64,000 nucleotides of DNA from Gigaspora margarita (lineage: Eukaryota > Glomeromycota > Glomeromycetes > Diversisporales > Gigasporaceae): assembly GCA_009809945.1 (NCBI GenBank), contig WTPW01000194.1:274058-338057 (forward strand), in the 5' to 3' direction. Position numbers and translations under genes: made by a program. Positions 12,449 through 23,317 of the stretch are shown here, piece after piece (within the stretch, counting starts at the first letter, position 1; each line of letters opens with the position of its first letter). Below the pieces are notes generated by a model that worked only from the letters and a program-made list of their open reading frames with translations, did not search any database and was not told the DNA's origin.

Positions 12449-12595
12449 NNNNNNNNNNNNNNNNNNNNNNNNNNNNNNNNNNNNNNNNNNNNNNNNNNNN
12501 NNNNNNNNNNNNNNNNNNNNNNNNNNNNNNNNNNNNNNNNNNNNNNNNNNNNNNNNNNNNNNNNNNNNNNNNNNNNNNNNNNNNNNNNNNNNNNN
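12449..12595. other. Assembly gap (N run)
   Basis: 147 undetermined bases within the palindromic satellite of the R2 element, a place where assembly is expected to fail. Confidence 0.99.
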
Positions 12596-12888
12596 TGTAT
12601 TTTTTAGTGCTGAACAAGTGTACTTAGAGCAAAAATTTATAATTAATTAGTAGAATTTGCATAATGCAGAATTTTCTATATTTTTACTAATAAAAATATA
12701 AAAAATTCTGCATTATACAAAATTTTACTAATGAAACATAACACTTAGCACTAAATAAACTTGTTCAGCAGCAAAAGATACATTATTTTGATATATTTTT
12801 ATATTTTAAATAAGCTTAATTAATGCTTGAAGTTTTAATTTATTAGTGATATATTATATTATATATAGAATTATATATTATATATATT

Positions 12889-13058
12889 GTGCCCCAGATG
12901 ACAATCTACCCAGATGACAATCGGGCCAAATTAAAATTAGGGTTAGGGTAAAATTAAAGTAAAGTTAGAGATCAGTTTAGGCCAATTTTTATTTTTGGTT
13001 ATAAAATTGACATCTGGGCCGTCCCAATTGACAATTGGGACAAATTTAGATTTGGGGT
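12889..13058. mobile_element. Small TIR element with internal TTAGGG
   Basis: GCCCCAGATGACAATC and GACAATCGGGCC near the left are inverted with GACATCTGGGCC and GACAATTGGGAC near the right. GGGTTAGGG occurs at about 12940. Non-coding, nested in R2. Confidence 0.55.
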
Positions 13059-13061
13059 ATA

Positions 13062-13308
13062 ACCAGAGAGAAAAATTCGATGTGCACATGTGCGCTCTGC
13101 ACATAAAAATTTTTTGCACACAAACAAAATTATAAAATTGTGCACAAAGCGCACATAACTTTTAATAATATATTTTAAATAATGTGCGCTATATAGTTGA
13201 TAATAAATTATACACATTATATTTAATAAAATATAAACTATAAATTTAAAATTATGTGCGCAATGCGCACATCATTTTGATTCTGAATTTTTCTCCCTGG
13301 GTACAACA
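13062..13308. mobile_element. Small TIR element
   Basis: ACCAGAGAGAAAAATTC at the left is the near inverse of GAATTTTTCTCCCTGGGT at the right. Inward, GATGTGCACATGTGCGC pairs with GTGCGCAATGCGCACATC. The loop is A/T-rich and without coding capacity. Confidence 0.65.
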
Positions 13309-13419
13309 TATATGTGTAATGTAAGACGTTGGGCTTACTTCCTCTCCCCTAAAATATTACGTAATATCTGTCACCACCCTAACTATATAAAATCCTATGA
13401 CGCGAATTATATATAAAAT

Positions 13420-13815
13420 CACTATAGGCAAAATGTGGCATGCTTCCATCAAAAAATTTTTAGTTAATGATACATGTCCACTAATTGAAAGTTGTAGAGC
13501 TCGTTAAGATGCATCTAACAGTGGTTAGATCTTTCAAATCGGCCCAGTAAATGGTGAGTTATTATCAAAAAATGATTGGCTAACTATATAAAATCTCTAT
13601 ATAAACATTGTTTATATAGAGATTTTATATAGTTAGCCAATCATTTTTTAACAATATCTTGCTATCCACTGGGCCGATTTGAAAGATCTAACTACTGTTA
13701 GATGCATCTCAACGAGCTCTACAACTTTCAATTAGTGGACATGTATTGTTAACTTAGTAAGAAAAACATTTTAGATAGAAGCACACTACATTTTGCCTAT
13801 AGTGATTTTCATATG
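13420..13815. repeat. Perfect-looking hairpin carrying two inverted copies of the GTTGTAGAGCTC module
   Basis: The arms around 13420-13595 and 13625-13810 are inverted copies meeting at a TATATAAACATTGTTTATATA centre. Each arm contains GAAAGTTGTAGAGCTCGTT, then a TAGATC...CAAATCGGCCCAGT stretch and AAAAAATGATTGGCTAAC. The same module recurs at 11745, 13860-13960, 29370, 38005, 38330 and 38880-38945. Confidence 0.7.
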
Positions 13816-14599
13816 TAATCTGCATCACAGGATTTTATATAGTCAGCCAATCATTTTTTGATGATATCTCGCCATCCACTAGGCTGATTTGGATGATCTA
13901 ACCACTGTTAGATGCGTCTCAATGTGCTCTACAACTTTCAATTAGTGGACATGTATCGTTAATTTAATAATAAAAAAATATTTTAGATAGAATCACGCCA
14001 AATTTCGTCACTCTCCAATTGATAAGGGGAGTGACAAAAATCAGATGATTTTTTAGGGAGGGAGGGGGTAAAAAAAAGTTGAAATTATATATAAGAACCT
14101 GACTATATATATATTAAAGAAGAGGGAGGGAGAGTAGACCTCTGATAAAAAATAATCAGGTAATTAATGACACGGCTCTAAGCAGATTATCAATTAAAAG
14201 AAATTTAAATTTCTGTACAGAATTGTGCCACAAATCATTTTTTATGAATAACTTGTTAACCAGTGATCCAATTTTGATATTTTTGGTACTGTTCAAACTG
14301 CTTATCAAGAGGAATCAAATGGTACCAAAATCATTAAATTTGGACCACTGGTTGGCAAAATTATTCGATATTTATAACATTCACATAAATGGGATTTTCT
14401 TGTGTTCTAGTAATTGGAATTAACAGTTTGATTTGGTACTATTCGATCTGACTCATCGAGATGAATCGAGTGGTAACAAAATCGTTAAGTTTGGACCACT
14501 GGATCACAAGTTATTGCAAAATTTGTTAAAATTTTTTAGAGTTGCAGATTTGTGCAGATCTGCACCTTATTTATTTTTTCAATGGAGAGCTGCCAAGTA

Positions 14600-14760
14600 C
14601 TTCTCAGGTTTTGGTGAGTGATAAACTCTAAGCTTGTTAGCAGGTAATCTATGAACTTTATCTCTAAATGACAAGTGCCAGTTTTGTAGTAAGTAACAAA
14701 CTCTAAAGCTATTAGCAGATACTCAGTTAACTGTATCTCTAAATAATAGCTGCTGGGTTG
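14600..14760. repeat. Two-copy tandem repeat of about 76 bp
   Basis: AGTGATAAACTCTAAGC... and AGTAACAAACTCTAAAGC... open two units that share GTTAGCAG, TATCTCTAAAT and the A/C spacing. Non-coding. 14761-15275 is A/T-rich sequence downstream of the left kinase gene with nothing else recognised. Confidence 0.5.
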
Positions 14761-15275
14761 CATATTTTTGTTAGTTTTTTCACAGTTTCTTTTAGACTTT
14801 ACTTCTGAAGTGTTAGCATATTTGTTGGTACAGGTAATCAGTGAGCAGAGTTACAGAAGATCCTCTCAATATTATATTTAAAAAAGGTTTACTTTATATA
14901 ATATAATACAAGCAAGAAGTCAAAGCAAAATATTTATTTTTTCAAAAACATATTATTCAGAATTTTATAAGAAATTACCTTGCCAAAATAAAAAATTTTT
15001 GAGTAATTTTAGTATACTTTGCTAATTTCTAGTTTTTTTGCAATTTCTAATCCAAATTTAAATGGACTTGAAAATTTTATTTGTAAATTTCACTATTATG
15101 TAAGTATAAAATTTTTGTAGCAACGCTAAAAAAAATGCAATATCGCAAATTACAATAAATAATAAGATTCTTATTTTTTATTAATTATTTTGAGACTGCC
15201 TAATATAATTATAATTTGTTTAATAATAAGCTTTAATTCTATATTCAGCCAATAGTTAATATTATCAACCAAATC

Positions 15276-18200
15276 TTAGTCTAAAATACAATTTAAATTA
15301 CTATATATTTACAAATTATATAAAATAGATTTATTAGTTGTATACATACCAATTTTAGTAATATCAAGATTTCTTTGAGCAGAATCAACTTGAGACAAAT
15401 CTAAATAAAAATTATTATTTAATATATTAATCTAGCATAATTTTAATATATTAATTGAAAATAAATACCTTTAATTGCATCTGAAATTAATTTTGTGCTA
15501 ATAATTTTGCTAGTATACATTTCATCTGGATGCTTTGATATTGGCAATGATTTAATAACTTTATCTGCTTCTAAGAATTGCTTTTTAATTTCATTATCAC
15601 TTGGGCTAACTACATCCCCATACCAATTAAATATCATATCTAAAACATCATCAGAACTAGGCCGTTTTTGTGGATCGGAATGCATACATGTCTCAACAAA
15701 TTCAATATAGCATTTAGGAGTTCCAGGAGCAAATTTTGGACGCAATCCTCTACAAATATCTGCTCCAAGTTTAGCATCAAATTTACGTCCATCATAAGGC
15801 CTTTGTCCTGTTGTTATTTCTGCCATAATAATACCAAGCCCATAAACATCTGCTGCTTGTGTAAACTTCTGCTCGCCTAATAAAACTTCTGGTGCAACAT
15901 AGGGCATAACTCCATAAATATCACCTTCTAAAACATTTTCATCATTCTTTCTAGACAATCCTAGATCCGCAATATAGGATTCTCGACCTATCAAAATGTT
16001 ACCACTATGAAAATCTGCATGAACATAATTTGCTTGGTGAATATAAGCTAATTCGCGTGAAATTTCTATAAGCATTTTTAATTTAATTTTCCATGTAAAT
16101 TCACTAAAATTCTTTCTTAAATATTTATGAAGACACCCATTATTAACATACTGAAATACCATCATATATTCATTTGTTTCTGTATTTTGAGTTATCCCAT
16201 AGATTGCGAGGCTAGTAGCACGCTGCTGTGTTTTACATTCCATGAGACTTTTAAACTTAAATTTAAGCAATGAGTTAGAGCCAGTTCAAATAAAATATTA
16301 TTACATAATTATAAAAAAGCAAATTAACTTACTTCTTGTAAAAAACCCAAATGATTTTCCTTAGAATAGGACAAGGTCTTGAGTGCAACGATGCTGCATG
16401 GTTCACGTACCCTTACATAATTGTAATCATTGCCATCAATTTTTCGTGTGCCATCCGACCAGATTGCTTTGTATACAGAACCAAACCCTCCTTTGCCAAT
16501 TTCTTTAACATCAGATAATCTATCAAATGGAATCCATTCAATCGCATCTTCATATTTACGGGTTCTACGTTGGAATGTTTTCATGCAATCATCAACATCC
16601 TTATTTCTACTTGTCCACCTTGTTGTTATGTCAGGATCGCATCGTAGACACCATGCGGGTTGAGAGTTATCTTCATTACAATGCGCACATTTTCCATATT
16701 TAGGATATCTGTATAATATATAATGAATGTTTTATTTGCGCGTACGATCCAAACTTTATACAGAATGTAAATAATTTTTATACTCACTGCCTAAAATTAA
16801 TGCGAATAAAATGATTGTATGTAATGACAAAAAGTATTTATGTTCTTGTTTTGTGAACTTATTTCGCTGTTTTTATGTAATAAATTATTAAATATTCTTT
16901 AACTCACATACTTAATTAATGTGAATGAATGTAATGGTAAATAAGTATTTATTTTATGTTCTTGTTTTGTGAACATGTTTTGTTGTTTTATTTCGTAAAT
17001 TATTAAATGTTCTTTATACTCACAATCTAAATTAATGCGAATGAAATAATTTGTACGTAATAGTAAATAAGTATTCATATTTTTGTTTTGTGAACTTGTT
17101 TTAAATGTTTTTATACTCACTCACTGAGTGGGGCGATTAATGCGAATGAAATGATTTATACGTAATGGTAATTAAGTATTTATATTCTTGTTTTATGAAC
17201 TTGTGTTGCTGTTTTTATTTCGTAAAATCGTTATACTCACCTACTAAAATAATGCGAATGAAATGATTATTCATAATGGTAAATATGTATTTATGTTCTT
17301 GTTTTTTTGAAACTTGTTTTATTTCGTAAAATTATTAAATGTTCTTTACTCACACCCTAAATTGTAATGGTAAATAAGTATTTATGTTCTCGTTTTGTGA
17401 ACTTGTTTTACTGTTTTTTTATGTAATAAATTTATTAAAAATTCTTTATACTCACCTGCTAAATTAGTGTGGTTTTTATATAATGTTAAATAAGTATTTA
17501 TATTCTGTTTTGTGAATATTTTGTTGTTTTTATTTGTAAATTATTAAATGTTCTTTATACTCACAATCTAAATTATTGCGAATGAAATGATTTGTACAGA
17601 ATAGTAAATAGGTATTTATGCTCTAGTTTTGTGAACTTGTTGCTTTTATTTCGTAAATTTTCAATGTTTTTTATACTCACTCGCTGAGTGGGGCGATTAA
17701 TGCGAATGAAATGATTTGTACGTAATGGTAAATAAGTATTTATATTCTTGTTTTATGAACATGTGTTGCTGTTTTTATTCGTAAAATCGTTATACTCACT
17801 TACTAAAATAATGCAAATGAAATGATTGTTCGTAATGGTAAATATGTATTTATGTTCTTGTTTTTTTGAACTTGTTTTGCTATTTATTTCGTAAAATTAT
17901 TAAATGTTCTTTATACTCACAGACTAAAATGTAATAGTAAATAAGTATTTATATTCTTGTTTTGTGTGCTTGTTTTGTTGTTTTTATGTAGTAAAATTAT
18001 TAAGTTTTTCTTTATACTCACGCACTAAATTAATGTGAATGAAATGATTATGCACGTAATGGTAAATAAGTATTTATGTTCTTGTTTTACAGAATTTTTA
18101 TTTCGTAACTATTAATGTTCTTATACTCACGGACTAAATTAATGCGAATGATATGACTTGTACGTAATGGTAAGTATTTAAATTCTTGTTTTGTTTTGCT

Positions 18201-19452
18201 GCCTTTATTTCGTAAAACTATTAAATGTTCTTTATACTCACATTCTAAATCAATGCGAATGAAATGATTTGTAATGGTAAATAAGTATTTATGTTCCTGT
18301 TTATGAACGTGTTTTTGCTTTATTTCGTAAATTTTAAATGTTCTTTATACTCACTTGCTGAGTGGGGACGATTAATGCGAATGAAATGATTTGTGTAAAT
18401 AAGCATTTATATTCTGTTTTATGCTTATTTCGTAAAATTATTAATACTCTTTATACTTACTAACTAAATTAATGCGAACGAAATGATTTATAGTAATGGT
18501 AAATAAGTATTTTGTTCTTGTTTTATGAACTAATCTTGCTGTTTTTATTTCGTAAAATTATTGTCACGGATGATCATGAGATCGGATGATGGTGAAATTT
18601 GGATCTATTTTATGTACTGTACGTACGATTTTTAAAATTTTTTAGGGCCTTTTTTGTCAGCTTGTTTTTATAGTTGAGTTAGGGTTTAGGGTAGAGTATT
18701 AATAAAAGAGTATAGGTGGATTTTGGTAAGGTTTATATTTTCAATTTGAGACCTCTAAATTTCACCATCATCCAATTTCGCGACAATTATTAAATGTTCT
18801 TTATACTTACATGCTAAATTAAAAATGATTTGCACGTAATAAGTATTTATGTTCTTGTTTTGTGAACTTCGTAAATTATTAAAAGTTCATTATACTTACG
18901 GGCTAAAATAACACAAACAGTAAATATTTATTGGTTTAAATTGCTGATAAATAGATCGATAAATGCACTTTATACTTACTCACTAATAATTAAGATTGTG
19001 TTAAGAAATCCTATTTTACGAACAAATATAAACAATATAAAAAAAAATAAAATAACTCACTGCATAATCAATTCACAAAATTTATTATAATTTTTTTTCA
19101 CGCCAATTCCATAATTGTAACAAATGGCAAGTTTCCAAATTCCCATGGAATTACCGGCCTCAACAGACTTCAGAAAAAATGTAAACGCTTTATGCTTATC
19201 GATTTCGGTTCCAATTCCTAAAAGATAACAATAACCAACTTGATACATTCCTTTAGAATCATTTATGTCTGCCAATTTTTGATAATATGTGAATGCCTTG
19301 TTTTCATCTTTTTCAATTCCAATTCCAAATTCGTAACTATATCCAAGCCAATAAATTTCGTCTGGGTCATTCATATCTGCCATTTTTTGACAATTAGTGA
19401 AATTTAGCTGATTGAAATCATCGATCATTTTCGTCAAGTCTTCATTTGACAT
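15276..19452 (-). CDS. Sel1-repeat / zinc-knuckle / protein kinase with tandem intron array
   Basis: Predicted cytosolic signalling kinase of about 555 residues on the minus strand. Proposed exons: 19452-19061 (start MSNEDLTK, three Sel1-like repeats with KAF.YY and LG..Y..G.G), 19 three-base micro-exons (18982-16788), 16708-16333, 16255-15469, 15400-15350, and 15280-15276 (stop). Phases agree at every junction. The exon at 16708 gives a zinc knuckle (CAHC at residue 157, CLRC at 170), the WTSRNK motif, the glycine loop GKGGFGSVY (about 221) and VALK lysine (about 260). The next exon gives HADFHSGNIL (about 354, so HAD rather than HRD), DLG (about 372) and APE (about 396). The C-terminal exons are less sure. 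Inverted paralogue of the gene at 24859. Kinase activity is inferred from motifs only; the missing Arg of HRD marks a non-RD type. Confidence 0.8.
16709..19060 (-). other. Array of 20 tandem intron units separated by 19 three-base micro-exons
   Basis: Read on the minus strand, each unit starts GTGAGT or GTAAGT and ends in AG, mostly ATTAATTTAG. Unit lengths are 77-118 bp except one of 347 bp that holds a MITE (18561-18786). Every gap between an AG and the next GT is exactly 3 bp. On the plus strand the triplets start at 18980, 18900, 18811, 18461, 18355, 18242, 18131, 18022, 17921, 17800, 17681, 17565, 17456, 17354, 17241, 17121, 17024, 16908 and 16788. The Sel1 exon ends with CA in phase 2 and the next large exon begins with one base that completes a codon. 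Joined in that phase the triplets read HDPIYKIPALNEFRVSEFMQ without a stop, although TGA, TAG and TAA occur among them out of phase. Skipping everything also keeps frame. Confidence 0.8.
18561..18786. mobile_element. MITE (family M3, copy 1) inside one intron unit
   Basis: Ends TTGTCACGG and GCGACAA, with inner inverted words GATGATGGTGAAATTT and AATTTCACCATCATCC. Flanked by TTA on both sides (18558-18560 and 18787-18789); neighbouring units show the empty site. A GGGTTTAGGG-like motif lies in the loop. The 3-bp duplication fits PIF/Harbinger or CACTA-type transposition. The host unit keeps its donor and acceptor, so the insertion is compatible with splicing. Confidence 0.82.
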
Positions 19453-19668
19453 TTTGATTTATGAAAAAAAAAAGAAAATCCAAATGGTTATTAATACGTC
19501 AACATCACACCATATTTATTACTTGCATTGGTTATACAATATATTAACTTGTTAACTTAAATTATTCTGGTGTATCATCAGTATAGCAGCGTTCAGCCTA
19601 TGAACATAGATATATTGAATCTGTGGTTACGAATGAAGTATAAATAGTTAGTCACAAGCAACTAGAAT

Positions 19669-19820
19669 TAGTGTTTCGGGCGAAACCCGAATTTGCTGAT
19701 CATTTGCAGATCAAATTGGGCGAAACTAATTTCGGAGGGTTTCGGACCTATAGGGGCGAAATTAAAATTCCTCTGGGCGAAATATTTCGGATTTGGAAAA
19801 TAATTTCGCCCGAAACACTA
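19669..19820. mobile_element. hAT-like MITE, left arm only
   Basis: Ends TAGTGTTTCGGGCGAAA and TTTCGCCCGAAACACTA are perfect inverted repeats of 17 bp. Flanking 8-mers ACTAGAAT and GCTAGAAT match at 7 of 8. The matching position in the right arm lacks it. The CG-rich TTTCGG words are repeated inside. Plain A/T-rich surroundings make its CG content stand out. Confidence 0.85.
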
Positions 19821-19968
19821 GCTAGAATAGGTGAGCAGATCAGATTTTTGAGTCCATTGAAAGAGAACGCCTACATCGAGTTTTTTTCAAGTATTTTACC
19901 ATAAAAAATTGATATATTCGTTTAAGTTTTAACACATGAATATACAGTACCTACAGGGCATACCGGGC

Positions 19969-20081
19969 TATAGATGCCTGACGAAATGACGAAACCTGAC
20001 GAAACCATAAGCTTCGTCAAGTTTCGTCATTGACGAAACTTATGGTTTCGTCAGGTTTCATCATTTCGTCAGGCATCTATA
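19969..20081. mobile_element. Hairpin MITE with perfect 8-bp target duplication, left arm only
   Basis: Nearly the whole 113 bp is one palindrome (TATAGATGCCTGACGAAATG... and its inverse). It is flanked by TACCGGGC on both sides (19961-19968 and 20082-20089). The right arm lacks it. hAT-type by duplication length. Confidence 0.88.
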
Positions 20082-20670
20082 TACCGGGCATTATAAAACT
20101 TTGGATTCAAATAATATTAACAGTATTTACATAGCTGACATAAAGCGTTAGAATCCATGAAGCATCAGTTCATTCGTTATTTTTGGATGATAATAATAGT
20201 TATAGTAGTTCACGAATAATGTTAGTCAATAGAAAAATCATGTACGCGAATAGAATAATAATGCATTTTTTTGCTACATATAAAAATTGTATTGTTCTTA
20301 TTAATTTGCAATTATTAAACAATTAATTAACTCAATTAAAAGCCAAATATAAATTATATTTATAAATATTTAATATTATATATATAGAACAATCTATTGA
20401 ACAGAATTTACAATAAAACAATAGATATATTTAAATAAACCAAACGATCGGTGTTACTAGGCATCGGCGTATTTTTAAAATGAAAATTTTGAGTCTAGTA
20501 AAATTACGTATGTATATGCATGCATGTATCAAAGTTTCGTGGAAAGAATTAAGCCACAAATAGGGAACTGTGTAAGTACAAATAAAAAATGCCTTATTTT
20601 AATTCATTAAAAATGGGAACTCGCGGAAATAACCGTCAGGAAATGGAAATGATTAGTACATACGTATACA

Positions 20671-20908
20671 TGTTGGCAAAATCCCAAATTACTATAGTTT
20701 GGGATTTGTCCGCGCCCAAATCCCAAATATATCCCAAATTAATTTCTCAAAAACTTTATTAATAATCTTTATTTAAACAAATAGTAGACATTCTTACTGT
20801 TATAGATAATATATTTGTAAAATTTTAAGACTATTTTTTTGATTTAATCAGTTATAAATAGCAATTGTTTTTTTTTTTTGAATTTGGGATTTGTCCGTGT
20901 TTTGCCGG
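20671..20908. mobile_element. TIR element inserted between copies of a 15-bp word
   Basis: Ends TTGGCAAAATCCCAAATT and AATTTGGGATTTGTCCG...TTTTGCCGGCAA are inverted repeats, with more AATCCCAAAT words inside. AGTACATACGTATAC lies just outside each end, which could be a long target duplication or a coincidence of the local direct duplication. Non-coding. Confidence 0.6.
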
Positions 20909-22059
20909 CAAGTATAGTACATACGTATACGTTTGTTGGAAGATGGTGTAAATTGTTGGACAGAAATTTGTTATGCATCTTTATCTTAAGCTTTAATATT
21001 ATTTTTCTACGCATTAATCTTAAGGACTTAACTCTACACTCGATATAATCATAAATTGGTCATACATGAACACATGAACCTTCTATGTATCAATTTTATC
21101 TTGATATTAATCACTTAATAGAAATTAAAAAGTTCACATGAGAATATTTCCAAAAATGAATTAAAGAATTTTCATTTTCCGTAAGCTACATATCAGAAAA
21201 TTTTTTTAGAATTTTTAGAATATTTCAAAGTTAAACTACAATATTTGACAAATAATACATAACATCACCATCATATGGCTCATTTTGTGATATCTAAATA
21301 TGATAACAAGTTAATGTGATAATATTAATATCAGCTCATTTAATGATATCTAAATGTGATCGGCCCATACGATATTACAAGGTTTCCAAAGTTTTCAAGA
21401 CCGCTCCAATCGGTTAATTTTTACTAATTAGAATTTCCAAATTTTTTGATTCCCCATATGGGTATACGGAAATTGTTTTCCACTTTTTTTGAAAACAGCT
21501 GTAATTCACTAAAAATGTGAACTCTCGCGGAAATAACCGTCAGGAAATAGAACTGATTTGTCCATACACGTGCATTATCTATAGGGATTAGAAGATGGTG
21601 TAAATTGTTGGCATTATTATGGGCGGAAATGTGCGATGCATATCTTAAGTCTTAAGATTATGTTTCTATCGTTAGTCTTAAGGTCTTAACACTACACTTA
21701 ACACTATCACATAAGTTTATCATACATGAACACATACCTTCTATGTGGATTATTCGGTTTCTGCAACTCGCTAAAATGGGTAAATTTTATAAAATCAATA
21801 TTTTACTCATTTTGAATTCTAATTCTTGGAGAAAAATAAAATGATCTTTTTTTTTTTTTTTTACAACAATTTATATTTGAAAGCGGTTATTGATCTAAAA
21901 GAATTCAAACAGAAAGGAAGAGAGAAAGGTGTGTTTCTTTTTTTTTTGAGTGAATGTAAAATAAATTAATAGCTGTTATGCAGAACAATAAACTTCTCAA
22001 GTCTTCCGGAAAACTTCGTTCTTCGCCTGTCGATTCGAGGATCTTATTTTTTTCTAAAG

Positions 22060-22480
22060 GTCTTCACAGTCCTTTTCTTGCCTACGATCCTTGGCTACCG
22101 TAAATCTCGAAATAGTGCGCAGGGGTGAAATTACGAATTTCAGCCCGAAGTAAGCTTAATTCGGGCCAAGATTCGAAACGCCCATGCCCACTATTCCGAG
22201 ATTTTACGGTAAATGTTATTGTGATCAATGTGATGGTTGTCATATTAAGCTTTACACCCGTGTGACTTGTAGGGCTAATTGCCCTCCTCACATTAGAAAA
22301 TGTTCCAAATGTGCAGGTCAGTTATTATTCTTCTAAACATAAAATTAATCGAAAAACATTATGAGAGTCGGAAATCTCTGAAAACCCTATTTCTTCTGAA
22401 GAGTCTCTAATAAATAAAACATCTAATTTTGTTGTTTATAAGCTTGGCCGAAATATCATGATCAACATCCGTAATTTACT
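22060..22480 (+). pseudogene. Fragment of a Cys-rich protein gene, disrupted by a MITE
   Basis: After the MITE (22096-22211) the plus strand encodes YGKCYCDQCDGCHIKLYT and continues with CRANC and CSKC before a stop at 22334-22336, a C-x-C-x2-C-x2-C pattern suggesting zinc binding. A short ORF could start at ATG 22184 inside the MITE. In a shifted frame 22340-22440 reads as plausible protein (SSKHKINRKT..., SEESLINKT). Similar CYC..C.G words occur in fungal transposon-associated proteins, but I do not recognise the family with confidence. It looks decayed. Confidence 0.4.
22096..22211. mobile_element. Hairpin MITE in the Cys-rich fragment
   Basis: TACCGTAAATCTCGAAATAG at the left is the inverse of CTATTCCGAGATTTTACGGTA at the right; the inverted repeat is about 50 bp. 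Target duplication not clear. Confidence 0.7.
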
Positions 22481-23317
22481 TCTTTTTCGTATCTGTGTTA
22501 AGTGTTTAGCCATTCGAATCAAGGATCATTATCCACTTTTAACGAATGTGTATATAAAAGAAAAATCAAAGATGTCATGAATTTAGGGTCCAACAATCAT
22601 TTCATTTCCTCGATAGTCAATTCCCAGACATTTTCTTCCTCGAAACATTCTTAATATTCCATGTTTTCCAATTCAAACTCATATTTTATATAATCAGTTT
22701 TCGTATCTCGATCGTAAATAGTGCTAATTGTAATAATATTTCTACGTGCACAATTCTTTGTTCGTGTTATCTTTACAGTTTATACATTTCTTTATCAGAA
22801 TCTTTTCATAATCGACGTATTTGACGCATTATCATTTCACATTATTTATGCAGCTTTTAAATCTGAACACAAGCAACTTTTATGCACACCAGCTATATAA
22901 TTAAGCTAATAACATAGTAAGCACTTAAATTTTTTTAGATATGTCTATATTAATAACAAATGCTTCTCTATACTCGTTCAATATAATGAAATTAAAATAT
23001 TAAAAAAAAAATCATGAACTTAAGTAGCTTAATTTAAATATTAAAATCAGCTATTCAATTTCATGGATATCGCAGAATTTGACGAATTTTGCAAAAGATA
23101 TATATATTTGCAAAATTGTGGAATTATCTCAGAAATTACAATCGGGTAAAACTTTTCAGATCATGCTTTATATGACATTCTAACCTAGAATGATATGTTC
23201 ATTAAAATGAAAAAAATTTGGGTAGGAGTTTTACCGGTTGAAACAACGAATTAATATTTTTAGTACCGCAGCAAAATAATCGTTAATTGGTTCTTTTTGT
23301 TTACGATTGACCTGGTA

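Larger units (their letters stand above)
11834..13378. mobile_element. TIR element, family R2, copy 1 (with internal palindromic satellite)
   Basis: Ends GGTGGTAACAGATATTA and TAATATCTGTCACCACC form inverted repeats that include a short palindrome ATATTACGTAATAT at the right. A TAA lies outside each end, which could be a 3-bp target duplication. The left part (11930-12830, interrupted by the assembly gap) is an array of units of roughly 230-250 bp made of alternating palindromes around ATTCTGCATTATGCA and AAACTTGTTCAGCAC. The same array fills the copy at 37312-40546. Confidence 0.65.
11281..14568. mobile_element. 3.3 kb fold-back (long inverted repeat) element with nested insertions
   Basis: The outer arms 11281-11835 and about 13846-14568 are inverted copies. 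The ends are AAGGTGCAGATCTGCAC and GTGCAGATCTGCACCTT, followed inward by blocks about TAATCCAGTAGTCCAAAC, GATTTGTGGCAC and CAATTGGAGAGTGA, then the GTTGTAGAGCTC module. Roughly 160 bp at 14024-14185 is present only in the right arm, so it is likely an insertion. The loop holds at least four further inverted-repeat elements (11834-13378, 12889-13058, 13062-13308, 13420-13815). No transposase is visible; it would depend on another element. Confidence 0.75.
19453..20525. promoter_or_regulatory. Left-arm 5-prime flank of the kinase gene (inverted copy of 23318-24858)
   Basis: This flank matches the reverse complement of the other arm in blocks: 19500-19610 with 24719-24810 (TTCTGGTGTATCATCAGTATA), 19835-19950 with 23860-23990, and 20090-20525 with 23318-23790 (GATCGGTGTTACTAGGCATCGG). 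The promoter should lie here but I cannot point to a core element. Two MITEs (19669-19820 and 19969-20081) are present in this arm only. Confidence 0.6.
20526..23317. other. Single-copy centre of the inverted duplication
   Basis: No intact gene seen. It contains a direct duplication (about 20600-20665 plus 20930-21095 against 21505-21570 plus 21585-21745; shared words GCGGAAATAACCGTCAGGAA and GAAGATGGTGTAAATTGTTGG), a TIR element at 20671-20908, a hairpin MITE at 22096-22211 and a decayed Cys-rich coding fragment near 22060-22480. CG dinucleotides are more frequent than in the repeat regions. Confidence 0.6.

Noticed and set aside
16899-17120. Open frames inside the intron arrays (also 25642-25827 and 26340-26534)
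   Set aside because: They run through intron units in frames unrelated to the flanking exons and are rich in I, K, N and T as expected from the A/T-rich repeat.
16709-19060. Array read as a CRISPR-like or plain minisatellite repeat
   Set aside because: Direct repeats of 77-118 bp with 3-bp spacers bear no resemblance to CRISPR, and a plain minisatellite does not explain splice words at every border, strict 3-bp spacing, and phase agreement with both flanking exons.
19671-19904. 77-codon plus-strand frame with FRAKPEFADH
   Set aside because: It lies mostly within the hAT-like MITE 19669-19820 and its inverted ends; not a gene.
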